A stretch of 64,000 nucleotides of DNA from Gordonia sp. X0973. Its GTDB lineage: Bacteria > Actinomycetota > Actinomycetes > Mycobacteriales > Mycobacteriaceae. This document shows positions 18,577 through 26,546 of this stretch, piece after piece (position 1 is the stretch's first letter; each line of letters starts with the position of its first letter). The stretch is from assembly GCF_013348785.1 (NCBI RefSeq), contig NZ_CP054691.1, positions 2,232,001-2,296,000 on the forward strand, written 5' to 3'. A program made the position numbers and the translations under genes. Below the pieces are notes generated by a model, which was given only the letters and a program-made list of their open reading frames with translations, was not told the origin of the DNA and did no database searches.

Positions 18577-19044
18577 CTAGTGGAACTCCCAGCCCTGGGA
18601 CTCGATGTAGCCCATAAGGGTCACGCACGGCACTCCGAGATTGCTGCAAACGTCCGGGATACGGGGCTTGGTCAAGTTCCCGGAGGCCGTCTCCTCGCTG
18701 ACCACGGTTCCCTTGGTGACCCGAGCGAGCGCGATCACGAAAGGGTCGGCCCCGCTCCGTTTGCCGCCCTGCCGGACGAGGTTCGGGTAGAGGCTGAGAA
18801 CCTGCCGCGCGCCGTCCTGGATCTGTTGCGACAGAGGGCAGAACAGATCAGGTTGCTGATCGGCCCACTGCTTCGCGTCGTCGTCACGCTTCGATAGCTC
18901 GCGCTGTACTTCGTCGACCGCGCGGATGTCACCACGTGCGATCTCGTCCTCGATGCGCGTCCACAAGCCGACGAACACGGCGGGGCGAAACAGGTCACGG
19001 CGTCCGTTGAGGATCGCGCTCGTGTCGAACGAGTACAGCGTCAC
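18577..19044 (-). CDS. DUF4411 PIN-like domain protein (putative toxin)
   Basis: A 155-residue protein. It opens with LYSFDTSAILNGRRDLF, the PIN-type beta-strand with a first acidic residue, and continues with AVDEVQRELSKRDDD, GADPFVIALA and VVSEETAS, which supply the other conserved acidic positions. DUF4411 proteins belong to the PIN-like nuclease group and usually sit next to an XRE/ImmA-IrrE gene, where they are thought to act as toxin or effector. Here its start overlaps that gene's stop by 4 nt. RNase activity is inferred from the fold. Confidence 0.8.
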   Translation of the reverse strand: MTLYSFDTSAILNGRRDLFRPAVFVGLWTRIEDEIARGDIRAVDEVQRELSKRDDDAKQWADQQPDLFCPLSQQIQDGARQVLSLYPNLVRQGGKRSGADPFVIALARVTKGTVVSEETASGNLTKPRIPDVCSNLGVPCVTLMGYIESQGWEFH

Positions 19045-20240
19045 CTCTCAGTGCTCCCGAGCTGCGCGAACTCGCCGAGCTTCTGGATCTGTCCCACCTT
19101 CGCGTTGAGGTACACCGCCGCGGTGTTGCTGTCGATGACTCGCCGTCGGTGTGCGTCGGTCACCGCTCGGACGTACGCCTTGCCGAGGTCTCGCACCGTG
19201 TTGCGGTACCAGTTTCCACTCTTCGGCTTCTTACGCGCTGCCTCCTCGTCGAACGCCGCTGAGAACTCAGCGCGACGCTGCCGGTAGAACTCGACCGGGA
19301 CCACGCCCAGCGTGGACAGTCGCCGCAGGAACGCCTCGGGGCTCACGCCGAAGTGCGCAGCGACCGACCGGAGGTTGTCGTAGTCCCACGAGGTGGGCAC
19401 GTCCCTCCGCGCGATTACCTCGGGGCGCGCAAGCACAGCCGAGCGAGGCATGAGTACGGCGGCGGCAATCGCGTTGCAGACGGTCTCCACCTGGCGGTTC
19501 TCCGTGCGCGGTCGATCGTCGGCGGTGACATCGCACAGCCCCTCCGTGTGCGACGCGAGGTGCGCGAACTCGTGCAGCAGTGAGAACAGCCGAGGTCGGG
19601 CGGTATCGCTTCCGTTGAGGACGATCACCGGGAGCACATCGAAGTACAGGGACATCCCGCGCATCTCCGACACCTCGACACCGCCTCGGCTTGTCGCGAG
19701 GACCAGCACGCCGCTGGCCTCAATGGCAGCGATCCAGGCGTTCAGGTGGGCGTACGAGTCGTTCGACGTTGGCGGCACAGCCAGAGGGCCGACGGTGCCG
19801 AGTATGTCCCTGATCCGCTGCGCCGCGGCCTCGACATCATCCGCCGACAACCGCAGATTCCACTCGGTCGGTATCTCTCGGTCCTCGGTCTCTGCCAACT
19901 CCAAGGCGAACTCACGCTGCGTGTGGGCACGCCGGAACTCGTCATGCAGCCCGGGGCTCCAGTCGCCCGCCGTGACCTCGTCGAGCCGACGGAAGTCACG
20001 AAGGGTGTCGAACCCGTCCGGTGGCTCAGCGAGGAAGAACACGGCCAACGACCGGTTGTACGCCTCCGCCGCCTTGCGAAGCTGGGCGATGGTCGGAACG
20101 GCCTCCCCGGCCTCCCACTGCGCCACTCGGTCATCCGGCAACGACATCTTGCGCGAGGCCGCGATCGGCGAGTATCCACTGGACTCGCGCGCCCAGCGGA
20201 GCACGGAGGTCTCCACAGGTGCAGGGATCGAAGCGGCCAC
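19041..20240 (-). CDS. XRE-family DNA-binding / ImmA-IrrE metallopeptidase fusion
   Basis: About 399 residues. The N terminus has an XRE helix-turn-helix (SRKMSLPDDRVAQWEAGEAV, about residues 25-55). The middle holds an ImmA/IrrE zinc peptidase domain with HEFAH in LFSLLHEFAHLASHTEG, followed by VCNAIAAAVLMP, the third conserved motif. Such proteins (COG2856 type) bind DNA and cleave or sense a regulator; they pair with PIN-like partners in toxin-antitoxin-like modules. The start is uncertain: GTG at 20240 (VAASIPAPVETS) fits the domain best, and GTG codons up to 20267 are alternatives without a good ribosome site. Transcribed divergently from the next gene. Confidence 0.82.
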   Translation of the reverse strand: MAASIPAPVETSVLRWARESSGYSPIAASRKMSLPDDRVAQWEAGEAVPTIAQLRKAAEAYNRSLAVFFLAEPPDGFDTLRDFRRLDEVTAGDWSPGLHDEFRRAHTQREFALELAETEDREIPTEWNLRLSADDVEAAAQRIRDILGTVGPLAVPPTSNDSYAHLNAWIAAIEASGVLVLATSRGGVEVSEMRGMSLYFDVLPVIVLNGSDTARPRLFSLLHEFAHLASHTEGLCDVTADDRPRTENRQVETVCNAIAAAVLMPRSAVLARPEVIARRDVPTSWDYDNLRSVAAHFGVSPEAFLRRLSTLGVVPVEFYRQRRAEFSAAFDEEAARKKPKSGNWYRNTVRDLGKAYVRAVTDAHRRRVIDSNTAAVYLNAKVGQIQKLGEFAQLGSTER

Positions 20241-20360
20241 ACCATGATGATGCACCACCCCACCCACACACGAAGAATGAACCGCTGAGCAGACTCAGTG
20301 TCACCAGGAAGACGAGGCGAACAAGACGCAGATCCTTCGAGCGCATGCAAGGCTGTGCCT

Positions 20361-21143
20361 GTGTCCGACGCAATTGACAACCTGTTCGACCCTGAGCGAA
20401 ACAGCCCGGTCAACGAGCTCGATCGAGATGCCGTCCAACGGCTTCTACAGGACCAAGCCAATCTGATCGTGAGCGTGGGCACCGGAGGACCGCGAATCCA
20501 GGACGAAGACCGGCGGTACCAACGCAGCGCGCGCGTCCTTAACAGCAACTTCCAGAGGCTCGGGCTCCCGCTTCCCTTCCCGTGGGACTCACTCTGGGAC
20601 TGGTACGGCTACTACTCAGCAAATCTGGACACGTACCAGTCGAGACGCGCCTACGTCGGCACCTTGGCCCGGGAAGCACTCGGCAATCTCGACGCTCTGG
20701 AGGCACGCGGAGGCGTCATCGATCCCAGCTTGACCGACCCTCCCCCGAACTGGGAGAACATCAACCGTCGCATCACCAATCTTGTAGATGAATACTCGAC
20801 GGCCCGTGACCGTGACGACTGGCAAGATGTGGGCCGACGCAGCCGCGAGATCCTTATCGACTTCGGAAAGCTCACCCAGGATCCCGATCTCGTGCCGCCC
20901 GGCACGGAAGCTCCGAAAGCTGCCGACGCGAAAGCGTGGTTCGACCTGTTCCTTGCGTGCTACGCGGAGGGGAGCGACAAGTCCGAGCTGCGCACCACCA
21001 TGCGGGCTGTCTGGGCACTGGCTCAAAAGGTCACTCACGGGGATGTCGCGGACGTTGATGCGTTCGCAGCCGCCCAGGGAACAGTGCTGGTAGTTCGGAC
21101 CGCGCAGAAGCTTCTCCAGCAGGCGGCGACCGACTCCCCGTGA
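20361..21143 (+). CDS. Hypothetical protein of the island (possibly abortive-infection-like)
   Basis: A 260-residue soluble protein I do not recognise. The first half is rich in Asp, Arg and Trp/Tyr (PFPWDSLWDWYGYYSANLD). The C-terminal segment KSELRTTMRAVWALAQKVTH followed by GDVADVDAF, and a helix with QGTVLVVRTAQKLL, weakly resembles the C-terminal domain of abortive-infection (AbiJ-type) proteins; that is a tentative likeness. GTG at 20361 was chosen because upstream codons look non-coding. It is divergent from the XRE/ImmA gene with about 120 bp between them, which must hold both promoters. Position and codon use mark it as part of the inserted segment. Confidence 0.55.
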   Translation: MSDAIDNLFDPERNSPVNELDRDAVQRLLQDQANLIVSVGTGGPRIQDEDRRYQRSARVLNSNFQRLGLPLPFPWDSLWDWYGYYSANLDTYQSRRAYVGTLAREALGNLDALEARGGVIDPSLTDPPPNWENINRRITNLVDEYSTARDRDDWQDVGRRSREILIDFGKLTQDPDLVPPGTEAPKAADAKAWFDLFLACYAEGSDKSELRTTMRAVWALAQKVTHGDVADVDAFAAAQGTVLVVRTAQKLLQQAATDSP

Positions 21144-21323
21144 GCGCGCCCGTGCCCGGCTACGTGCCCCGCCCGGCTTCGTCTCCAAAGCCCCGCCAGT
21201 GGGCCGCCAGTGTCCCAATGCCCGGACAGATCAGGTGGACGGCTGATACGTAGTGAACATCAACGGAACTCTGAACAGGACTTATGCAGACGCGATGGAC
21301 GGATTTTTCACGACGGAGAAGGC
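21144..21323. other. Right-end spacer of the island with a possible gene remnant
   Basis: No intact gene. From the GTG at 21253 the frame reads VNINGTLNRTYADAMDGFF and then runs into the repeat and antisense cobD, so it could be the 5' stump of a gene cut at the island border. Confidence 0.3.
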
Positions 21324-21349
21324 ACTCTTCATCAGCGGGTTAAGGGTTC
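21324..21349 (+). repeat. Direct repeat, right copy (candidate attR)
   Basis: Second copy of the 17429-17454 repeat (22 of 26 matching). It ends inside the cobD stop codon (21348-21350), so the last codons of cobD may have been set by the insertion. Confidence 0.45.
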
Positions 21350-22247
21350 ACCTCCGCCGCGCGAGCACGGCGACACCGACCGCGACGACCGTCGCCGCGG
21401 CGCGTACCCGACGCGACAGCCGCACCGCGGCGCGCAGGTCGGCCACCGACGGCCTAGCACCGTCGCCGAGTACCGGTCGCTGCTCGGTGTGCCCGCGGTA
21501 GACCGTGGTGCCGCCCAGCGACAGGGCAAGCGCACCGGCGAACGATGCCTCGACCACACCCGCGTTCGGACTGGGGTGACTACCGGCGTCGCGCCGCCAC
21601 ACGGCGACCGCCCGCCGGGGCCGCGGCCCACACAGGGCGGCGAGCACACCCGTCAGCCGGGCGGGGAGATAGTTGGCCGCATCGTCGAGACGCGCAGCGG
21701 CCCAACCGAACTCGCGGTAGCGCTCGGTGCGGTAGCCCACCATCGCGTCCAGGGTGTTGATCGCGCGGTAGGCCAGCACCCCGGGAGCACCGCCCACCGC
21801 GGCGGCCAGCAGCGGGGCGACGGCGGCGTCCGACGTGTTCTCGGCAATCGATTCGACGGCGGCCCGGCACATCCCGGCCTCGTCGAGTGCCGCCGGGTCC
21901 CGCCCGCACAGGCTCGGCACCAATTCCCGCGCCACCTCCAGGTCACCGGCCTCCAGCGCGTCGGCCATCGACTCGCCCACCGCGGCAAGGGATTTGCCAC
22001 CCAGCGCGATCCAGACGGCCACCGCCGTCCCCACGGTGCCGAGCCGTCCGAGGACCGCGCCCGCCACGGCGGCGAATCCGACGCAGACCGCGGCGTAGCA
22101 CGCACCGCGCAGACGCGACGGCGCCCACCACGCCCGCTCCAAAGCCGCTGCCCCGCGGCCGAACCCGGCCACCGGATGCCACCGGCGGGGATCGCCGACG
22201 GCGCTGTCGGCCAGTGCGGCGAGCACTATCGGGGCGGCGTAGTCCAC
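21348..22247 (-). CDS. cobD: Adenosylcobinamide-phosphate synthase
   Basis: A 299-residue membrane protein of the CobD/CbiB family, which joins adenosylcobyric acid to the aminopropanol (phosphate) side chain in cobalamin synthesis. Recognisable blocks are ADSAVGDPRRWHPVAGFGR, the region CRAAVESIAENTSDAAVAPL, AYRAINTLDAMVGYRTERY and GWAAARLDDAANYLPARLTG, with several hydrophobic helices. The start is the GTG at 22247 (DYAAPIVLAALADSAVGD). Together with the cobC-like gene 6 kb away it marks a cobalamin locus split by the island. Confidence 0.93.
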   Translation of the reverse strand: MDYAAPIVLAALADSAVGDPRRWHPVAGFGRGAAALERAWWAPSRLRGACYAAVCVGFAAVAGAVLGRLGTVGTAVAVWIALGGKSLAAVGESMADALEAGDLEVARELVPSLCGRDPAALDEAGMCRAAVESIAENTSDAAVAPLLAAAVGGAPGVLAYRAINTLDAMVGYRTERYREFGWAAARLDDAANYLPARLTGVLAALCGPRPRRAVAVWRRDAGSHPSPNAGVVEASFAGALALSLGGTTVYRGHTEQRPVLGDGARPSVADLRAAVRLSRRVRAAATVVAVGVAVLARRR

Positions 22248-22267
22248 CGGGCGATCGTAGCGGGCAC

Positions 22268-22273
22268 TAGGCT
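22268..22273 (+). promoter_or_regulatory. -10 element of a probable leaderless promoter (spermidine-synthase-like gene)
   Basis: TAGGCT lies 7 nt before the GTG at 22281. The element is within 21 bp of the divergent cobD start. Confidence 0.45.
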
Positions 22274-22280
22274 CGACCGG

Positions 22281-23102
22281 GTGGCAGCGCGAGGTTCTGG
22301 ACCGTCCCCCGGCGTCTACCCCATCGACAGCGGCGTCGCGGAGCTGTCGCCGTCGGACGGCGGTTGGCTGGTGACCATCAATGGCGCCGAAAGCAGCCAT
22401 GTCGCCCCGGACGAGCCGGGTCGCCTGGATTTCGAATACATGCGCCAGATGATGATGCTGCTCGAACACCACCGGCCGCCGGATACGACGGCACCCGGGC
22501 CGCGCGCCCTGCATCTCGGGGCGGCCGCCTGCGCGCTACCGCGCTACATCCACCATCGCTACTACGGCGCGCGCCAGGTCGCGGTGGAGATCGACGCGGC
22601 CCTGGCCACCTATGCCCGCGAGTGGTTCGACCTGCCCCGCGCCCCCGCGCTGCGCATCCGGGTCGGCGACGCGCGCGACGTCGTCGAGCAGCTGACGCCG
22701 CACACCCGTGACGTCGTCATCCGCGACGCCTTCCGCGGCGACCGCGCGCCCGCACACCTCACCACCGTCGAGTTCACCCGGGCCGTGGCCCGGGTGCTCG
22801 ATGACGACGGCGTCTACCTCGTCAACTGCGCCGACGACCGGCGCCTGGGCCTGGCCCGTGCCGAGGTCGCCACCATCGGAGCCGTCTTCGGCCATCTGGC
22901 GGTGGTCGCCGACGCGGCGATGCTCAAGGGCCGGCGCACCGGCAACGTGGTCATCGCCGCGAGTCGACGGCCGATCGAGGCCACCGCCGGACTCGTCCGT
23001 GAACTCCTGTCCGATCCGTTGCCCGCGCAGATCCTGGACGACGGGAAAGCCCGCGACTTCGCGCGCGGAGCCCCCGTCAACACCGACGCGGACCTGGCGT
23101 GA
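22281..23102 (+). CDS. Spermidine-synthase-like methyltransferase-fold protein
   Basis: A 273-residue protein of the polyamine aminopropyltransferase fold. ALHLGAAACALPRYIHHRYY takes the place of the nucleotide-binding loop, AVEIDAALATYAREWFDLP is the acidic strand, and RIRVGDARDVVEQL and the region YLVNCADDR follow. The usual Asp/Glu residues for polyamine binding are not evident, so it is probably one of the many actinobacterial paralogues without proven spermidine synthase activity. GTG start behind a leaderless-type promoter; the stop lies 3 bp from the converging neighbour. Confidence 0.75.
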   Translation: MAARGSGPSPGVYPIDSGVAELSPSDGGWLVTINGAESSHVAPDEPGRLDFEYMRQMMMLLEHHRPPDTTAPGPRALHLGAAACALPRYIHHRYYGARQVAVEIDAALATYAREWFDLPRAPALRIRVGDARDVVEQLTPHTRDVVIRDAFRGDRAPAHLTTVEFTRAVARVLDDDGVYLVNCADDRRLGLARAEVATIGAVFGHLAVVADAAMLKGRRTGNVVIAASRRPIEATAGLVRELLSDPLPAQILDDGKARDFARGAPVNTDADLA

Positions 23103-23105
23103 CGC

Positions 23106-23915
23106 TCAGATCGTGTAGGCCAGCTTCCCGACGATCTGCCTGCCCAGTCCCTCGTCGCCGGTGATCGTCACCGACGACGGGTCGGCGTCGCGGCGCCCGC
23201 CGATCAACCGGAAGAACTCCGCGGTGTCGACGGTGAGCTCGACGTCGGGTTCGGCAGCTTCGGGCACCAGTCGCGCGCGCTCGGCCACCTCGACGGCCAG
23301 CCGCTTCTCCAGCAGCCCGGTCAACCCGATGACCACCGTCGTACCCGGCGGCACCCCGGCGCGCTTTGCGAGGACGTACGGCAGCGAGGCGGCGGCCTCG
23401 TCGAGGGCGATCGCGGCCGGTCCGGCGGTGTCCGGCGGCGCGAGCGCGAGACCGTCGCGCAGGTCGAGTTCGTGGATCCAACAGTCGAAGACCCGGATCC
23501 GCAGGAACCGCGCATACGCGTCGGGGCCGGCCGGGGTCATCGTCTCCGCGGCCATCTCCTCGTCGGACATCGCGGCGAGCGACGCGACCCGCTCCGCGGT
23601 GATCGCGTCGAAGGCGGCGAGCAGCTCCGCACGGTCGGTGCCGCGCAGTTCCTCGATCCACTTCTCGTTCAATTCGCCGATCGGGTTGCGGACGTGGGCC
23701 CGGCCGGTGACGTCGTGCTCGGGCACGGCCCGTCCGGCCAGGATGCTCTCCGTGCCGATGACGTGCGCGACGATGTCGGCGTTCGACCATCCGGGCAGCA
23801 CCGACGCGGCGGCGAACTGCTCGTCGGACATCTCCCCCACCAAGGCGCGCAGCGCGGCCCATTCGGCGCGCAGCGCGGCGACGGTGGCCTCCGGATCGAT
23901 CGGCGGCGCACCCAT
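23106..23915 (-). CDS. Mycothiol-dependent maleylpyruvate isomerase-family protein (TIGR03083-like)
   Basis: A 269-residue protein. The N-terminal DinB-like four-helix domain has LPGWSNADIVAHVIGTE (metal-binding His) and RIRVFDCWIHELDLRDGL with the other His/Glu/Asp ligands; a C-terminal SCP2-like segment follows (TVVIGLTGLLEKRLAV). Family members use a metal and mycothiol for isomerisation or conjugation; the substrate is unknown. The ATG at 23915 shares one base with the stop of the upstream GH1 gene (TGATG), so the two are translationally coupled. A longer upstream frame only shadows that gene. Confidence 0.75.
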   Translation of the reverse strand: MGAPPIDPEATVAALRAEWAALRALVGEMSDEQFAAASVLPGWSNADIVAHVIGTESILAGRAVPEHDVTGRAHVRNPIGELNEKWIEELRGTDRAELLAAFDAITAERVASLAAMSDEEMAAETMTPAGPDAYARFLRIRVFDCWIHELDLRDGLALAPPDTAGPAAIALDEAAASLPYVLAKRAGVPPGTTVVIGLTGLLEKRLAVEVAERARLVPEAAEPDVELTVDTAEFFRLIGGRRDADPSSVTITGDEGLGRQIVGKLAYTI

Positions 23916-25216
23916 CAGTGCACCGGTTCCGTGCAGCTCGAGATGGGCGCGACGATCGAGCACACCTCCGCGGGCCGGGTCGGGCGGTATCCCGGACCCA
24001 CGCCGCCTCGCGCGGTGATCCGCCGGTACACCGGCACCGCGTCGGTCGGGATCCGACGCAGACTGGCGTCGCGCAGCGCGTTGACCGTGTACAGCCCGAA
24101 CCTGGGCGTGTAACTCCCCCACTCGTAGTTGTCGGTGAGGCTCCAGTAGTTGTAGCCGATGACCCGCATCCCGTCGGCCCGGGCGCGCTGCACCCAGTAG
24201 ACGGTGTCGGCGAGGTGATCGCCCCGACGGTAGCCGTCGGCTCGCGGCGCGCCGTCGGCGGTCGGCATGCCGCTCTCGACGATGTACAGCGGCTTCCCGG
24301 GATAGCGGCGGGCGTTGTAGCGCAGCGCGTAGTAGATGCTGTCGGCGCTCACCGGCAGTCCGGCCATGCCGTCACGGGTGGCGCCGAGGACCGCGAACGG
24401 TCGGCTCAGCGAGAACCCGTAGTAGTTGTCGATCCCGACGAAATCGGCGTGGCGCATGAACCGGTCGGTCAACACCGGGTCGAGCACGGACTCGCCGCCC
24501 GCGGGGAGGAATGCCGTGTTGGACGTGACCATCGCCCCGGGCTGCACCCGGTGGATCTCGCGGTAGATCCGCGCGTTCGCCTCGACCATGCGATCACGCG
24601 CGGCCGGTAGGTGCGCCGGCGACAGCTCACCGCGCGACAGCTGCTGGCCCAGGTTGGCTACCGGTTCGTTGAAGGTGACCCACAGCGGGTTGAACCGTGC
24701 GAACCGGTGGACGACGGCCCGGGCGTAGACCAACCAGCGCCCGACCATCGCCGGGTCGGACCAGCCCCCGGCACGCATCACCCACAGCGGTACCACCCAG
24801 TGGTCGATCGTGATCATCGGACGCATCCCGGCGGCGACGATGGCGCCGATCATGTCGTCGTAGTAGGCCCACTCGGCGTCGTCGAAACGGGTCGGCGACG
24901 GCTGCACGCGCGCCCACTCGATGCCGACGCGGTACACCTTGACGCCGAGGCCGCGGGCCAGGGCGATGTCGGAGCGGTAGCGGTGCCGGAAGTCCACCGA
25001 TCTGCCGACGGGCGTCTGCCCGGAGTGCGGCACGGTCCAGTTGCTGGCGGGTAGACCGCCCGGGGATCCCTCGGATTGGAATCCCGACGAGGCGACGCCC
25101 CACAGGAAACCCGGCGGCAGCGGTGCGGCGGCGCGCCCCGGTGCGGCCGGGGCGAGTCCCGCCATCAGTACCGCGCCGAGCGCGGCGATTGCCCCACGGA
25201 CCAGTTGTCGACGCAC
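23915..25216 (-). CDS. Secreted glycoside hydrolase family 1 protein
   Basis: A 433-residue protein with a signal peptide (RRQLVRGAIAALGAVLMAGL, cleavage near GRAAA) and a GH1 TIM barrel. LWGVASSGFQSEG opens the barrel; TFNEP holds the acid/base Glu (about residue 180); YIVESGMPTADG holds the nucleophile Glu (about 314); NYWSLTDNYEWGSY is the substrate-binding loop. GH1 enzymes cleave beta-glycosides; the exact sugar is not predictable. The GTG start at 25216 has AAGGAG ahead of it. An exported GH1 enzyme is unusual; the C terminus ends in a Cys-containing tail (VCSIVAPISSCTE). Confidence 0.88.
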   Translation of the reverse strand: MRRQLVRGAIAALGAVLMAGLAPAAPGRAAAPLPPGFLWGVASSGFQSEGSPGGLPASNWTVPHSGQTPVGRSVDFRHRYRSDIALARGLGVKVYRVGIEWARVQPSPTRFDDAEWAYYDDMIGAIVAAGMRPMITIDHWVVPLWVMRAGGWSDPAMVGRWLVYARAVVHRFARFNPLWVTFNEPVANLGQQLSRGELSPAHLPAARDRMVEANARIYREIHRVQPGAMVTSNTAFLPAGGESVLDPVLTDRFMRHADFVGIDNYYGFSLSRPFAVLGATRDGMAGLPVSADSIYYALRYNARRYPGKPLYIVESGMPTADGAPRADGYRRGDHLADTVYWVQRARADGMRVIGYNYWSLTDNYEWGSYTPRFGLYTVNALRDASLRRIPTDAVPVYRRITARGGVGPGYRPTRPAEVCSIVAPISSCTEPVH

Positions 25217-25347
25217 GTCTCTCCTTGCTCCATCAAGTGATTCTCGTCACACCGAAGGTGACGAAACGGTCACGCTTCATGCGACGATGCCCTATTCGCG
25301 ACGATCGGCACACTCCGATCGATGCAGCGTATCGCCTGGTTTCACCA

Positions 25348-25353
25348 TATTCT
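25348..25353 (+). promoter_or_regulatory. -10 element of a probable leaderless promoter (secreted esterase)
   Basis: TATTCT lies 7 nt before the GTG at 25361. It fixes that GTG as the start rather than the ATG at 25322. Confidence 0.5.
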
Positions 25354-25360
25354 GTTGCTC

Positions 25361-26320
25361 GTGCTTTCTCGTCGTCTTGCGTTATCTGCCGGTGTCCTCG
25401 CCACTGTGGGCCTCGTGGGCGGCAGCGCCGTCCAGCAGGTCTTGGCCGCGCCGCAGGTCGTCGCCAGCCCCGCCGCCGGCTGCGTCGGCTCGGCCCACCT
25501 GAGCGCCGGCTCGTCGAGCACCCGGACGCTGGAGGTCAACGGCGTCTCGCGCACCTTCCACATCCACGTGCCGTCCGGGTACAGCCCCGCCGCGGCCGAA
25601 CCGCTCATCATCGCCTTCCACGGGCGCGGCGAGCAGGCGAAGAGTTTCGAGCACTACTCGCAGCTCTCGCGGCTCCCGGCAATCGTCGCCTACCCCGAGG
25701 GGTTGCGCAGTGCGACCGGGCCGAAGTCCTGGGAGTCCGCGCCCTACGCCAACCCCGCGGCCGACGACGTCGCGTTCACCCGCGCGATGATCCGACAGAT
25801 CCGCTCGCAAGCCTGCGTCGACGGCAGCCGGATCTTCGCCGTCGGCCGTTCCAACGGCGGCGGCCTGGTCAACCTGCTGGCCTGCCAGCTGCCGGGTCAG
25901 TTCGCGGCCGTCGCGATGGTGTCCGCCGCGTTCTATCCGCAGTCCGAGCGCGGCTGCGGCCAGGCCCGCCCGGTCTCGCGGATCGAGTTCCACGGCACCC
26001 ACGACGCGATCGTGCCCTACGGCGGCGAGGTCAAGTTCGGCAGCCAACTGCCCGCGATCCCGGCGTGGCTCGACGAGTGGGCCGCCCGCTCGCACTGCCG
26101 ACCGCCGACCGAGCGGAAGATCGCCGACGGTGCGACCCGCATCGACTGGTTCTTCTGCCAGCCCGGCACGATGATGAGCCATATCCGCATCGACGGCGGC
26201 ACGCACCGCTGGCCCGGCTCCTCTGGTGCGCTGTGGCGGCCGTCGAATCACATCAACGCCGCCGCGCTGATCTGGCAGTTCTTCCAACTGCAGCGGCCCG
26301 GACTCATCTTCGGGAGCTGA
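25361..26320 (+). CDS. Secreted polyhydroxybutyrate-depolymerase-like esterase (LpqC/feruloyl-esterase type)
   Basis: A 319-residue secreted alpha/beta hydrolase. The GTG at 25361 gives a clean signal peptide (LSRRLALSAGVLATVGLVGG, ending near VLAAP); the ATG at 25322 would add 13 residues in front. The catalytic Ser is in VGRSNGGGLVNLLACQ (about residue 163), the Asp in EFHGTHDAIVPYGG and the His in DGGTHRWPG. IIAFHGRGEQAKSFEHYS forms the oxyanion region. Related enzymes split short polyesters, aryl esters or carbohydrate esters; the natural substrate is unknown. Cys pairs suggest disulfides outside the cell. Confidence 0.82.
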   Translation: MLSRRLALSAGVLATVGLVGGSAVQQVLAAPQVVASPAAGCVGSAHLSAGSSSTRTLEVNGVSRTFHIHVPSGYSPAAAEPLIIAFHGRGEQAKSFEHYSQLSRLPAIVAYPEGLRSATGPKSWESAPYANPAADDVAFTRAMIRQIRSQACVDGSRIFAVGRSNGGGLVNLLACQLPGQFAAVAMVSAAFYPQSERGCGQARPVSRIEFHGTHDAIVPYGGEVKFGSQLPAIPAWLDEWAARSHCRPPTERKIADGATRIDWFFCQPGTMMSHIRIDGGTHRWPGSSGALWRPSNHINAAALIWQFFQLQRPGLIFGS

Positions 26321-26396
26321 TCGGGCGGCGCCGTTTGAACCCGGACCCGGCGCCACGCTAGATTTGCTTTCGGCCATCGCCACCCGCGATGCCCGC

Positions 26397-26468
26397 GCGC
26401 GTATAGCTCAGCGGTAGAGCACTGGTTTTACACACCAGCGGTCGTAGGTTCGATCCCTACTGCGCGCA
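26397..26468 (+). tRNA. tRNA-Val (anticodon TAC)
   Basis: A 72-nt cloverleaf: acceptor GCGCGTA/TGCGCGC, D-arm GCTCAGCGGTAGAGC, anticodon arm CTGGT-TTTACAC-ACCAG, T-arm GTAGGTTCGATCCCTAC. The 3' CCA is not encoded. Confidence 0.93.
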
Positions 26469-26546
26469 CTCGACCCGCGGCGCAGACGACGACCGACGCA
26501 CGGCAACGACCGGGCAGCCGATTGCGCACTGCGGCCCACCGCGCCG

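Larger units (their letters stand above)
17429..21349. mobile_element. Putative integrated island between SURF1 and cobD
   Basis: About 3.9 kb lies between imperfect 26-bp direct repeats (17429-17454 and 21324-21349). It separates two genes that are neighbours in M. tuberculosis. The contents (frameshifted DUF2441 gene, DUF4411/XRE-ImmA pair, unknown gene) are accessory types with more relaxed codon use than the flanks. No integrase, transposase or replication gene was found, so if this was a mobile element it is a decayed or passively mobilised one. Confidence 0.5.

Noticed and set aside
18248..18649. 133-codon minus-strand ORF in the island
   Set aside because: Overlaps the 3' end of the DUF4411 gene, has no start signal and no recognisable protein.
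21210..22280. Long N-terminal extension of the spermidine-synthase-like ORF
   Set aside because: Antisense to cobD for about 900 bp; the GTG at 22281 has leaderless-type promoter spacing.
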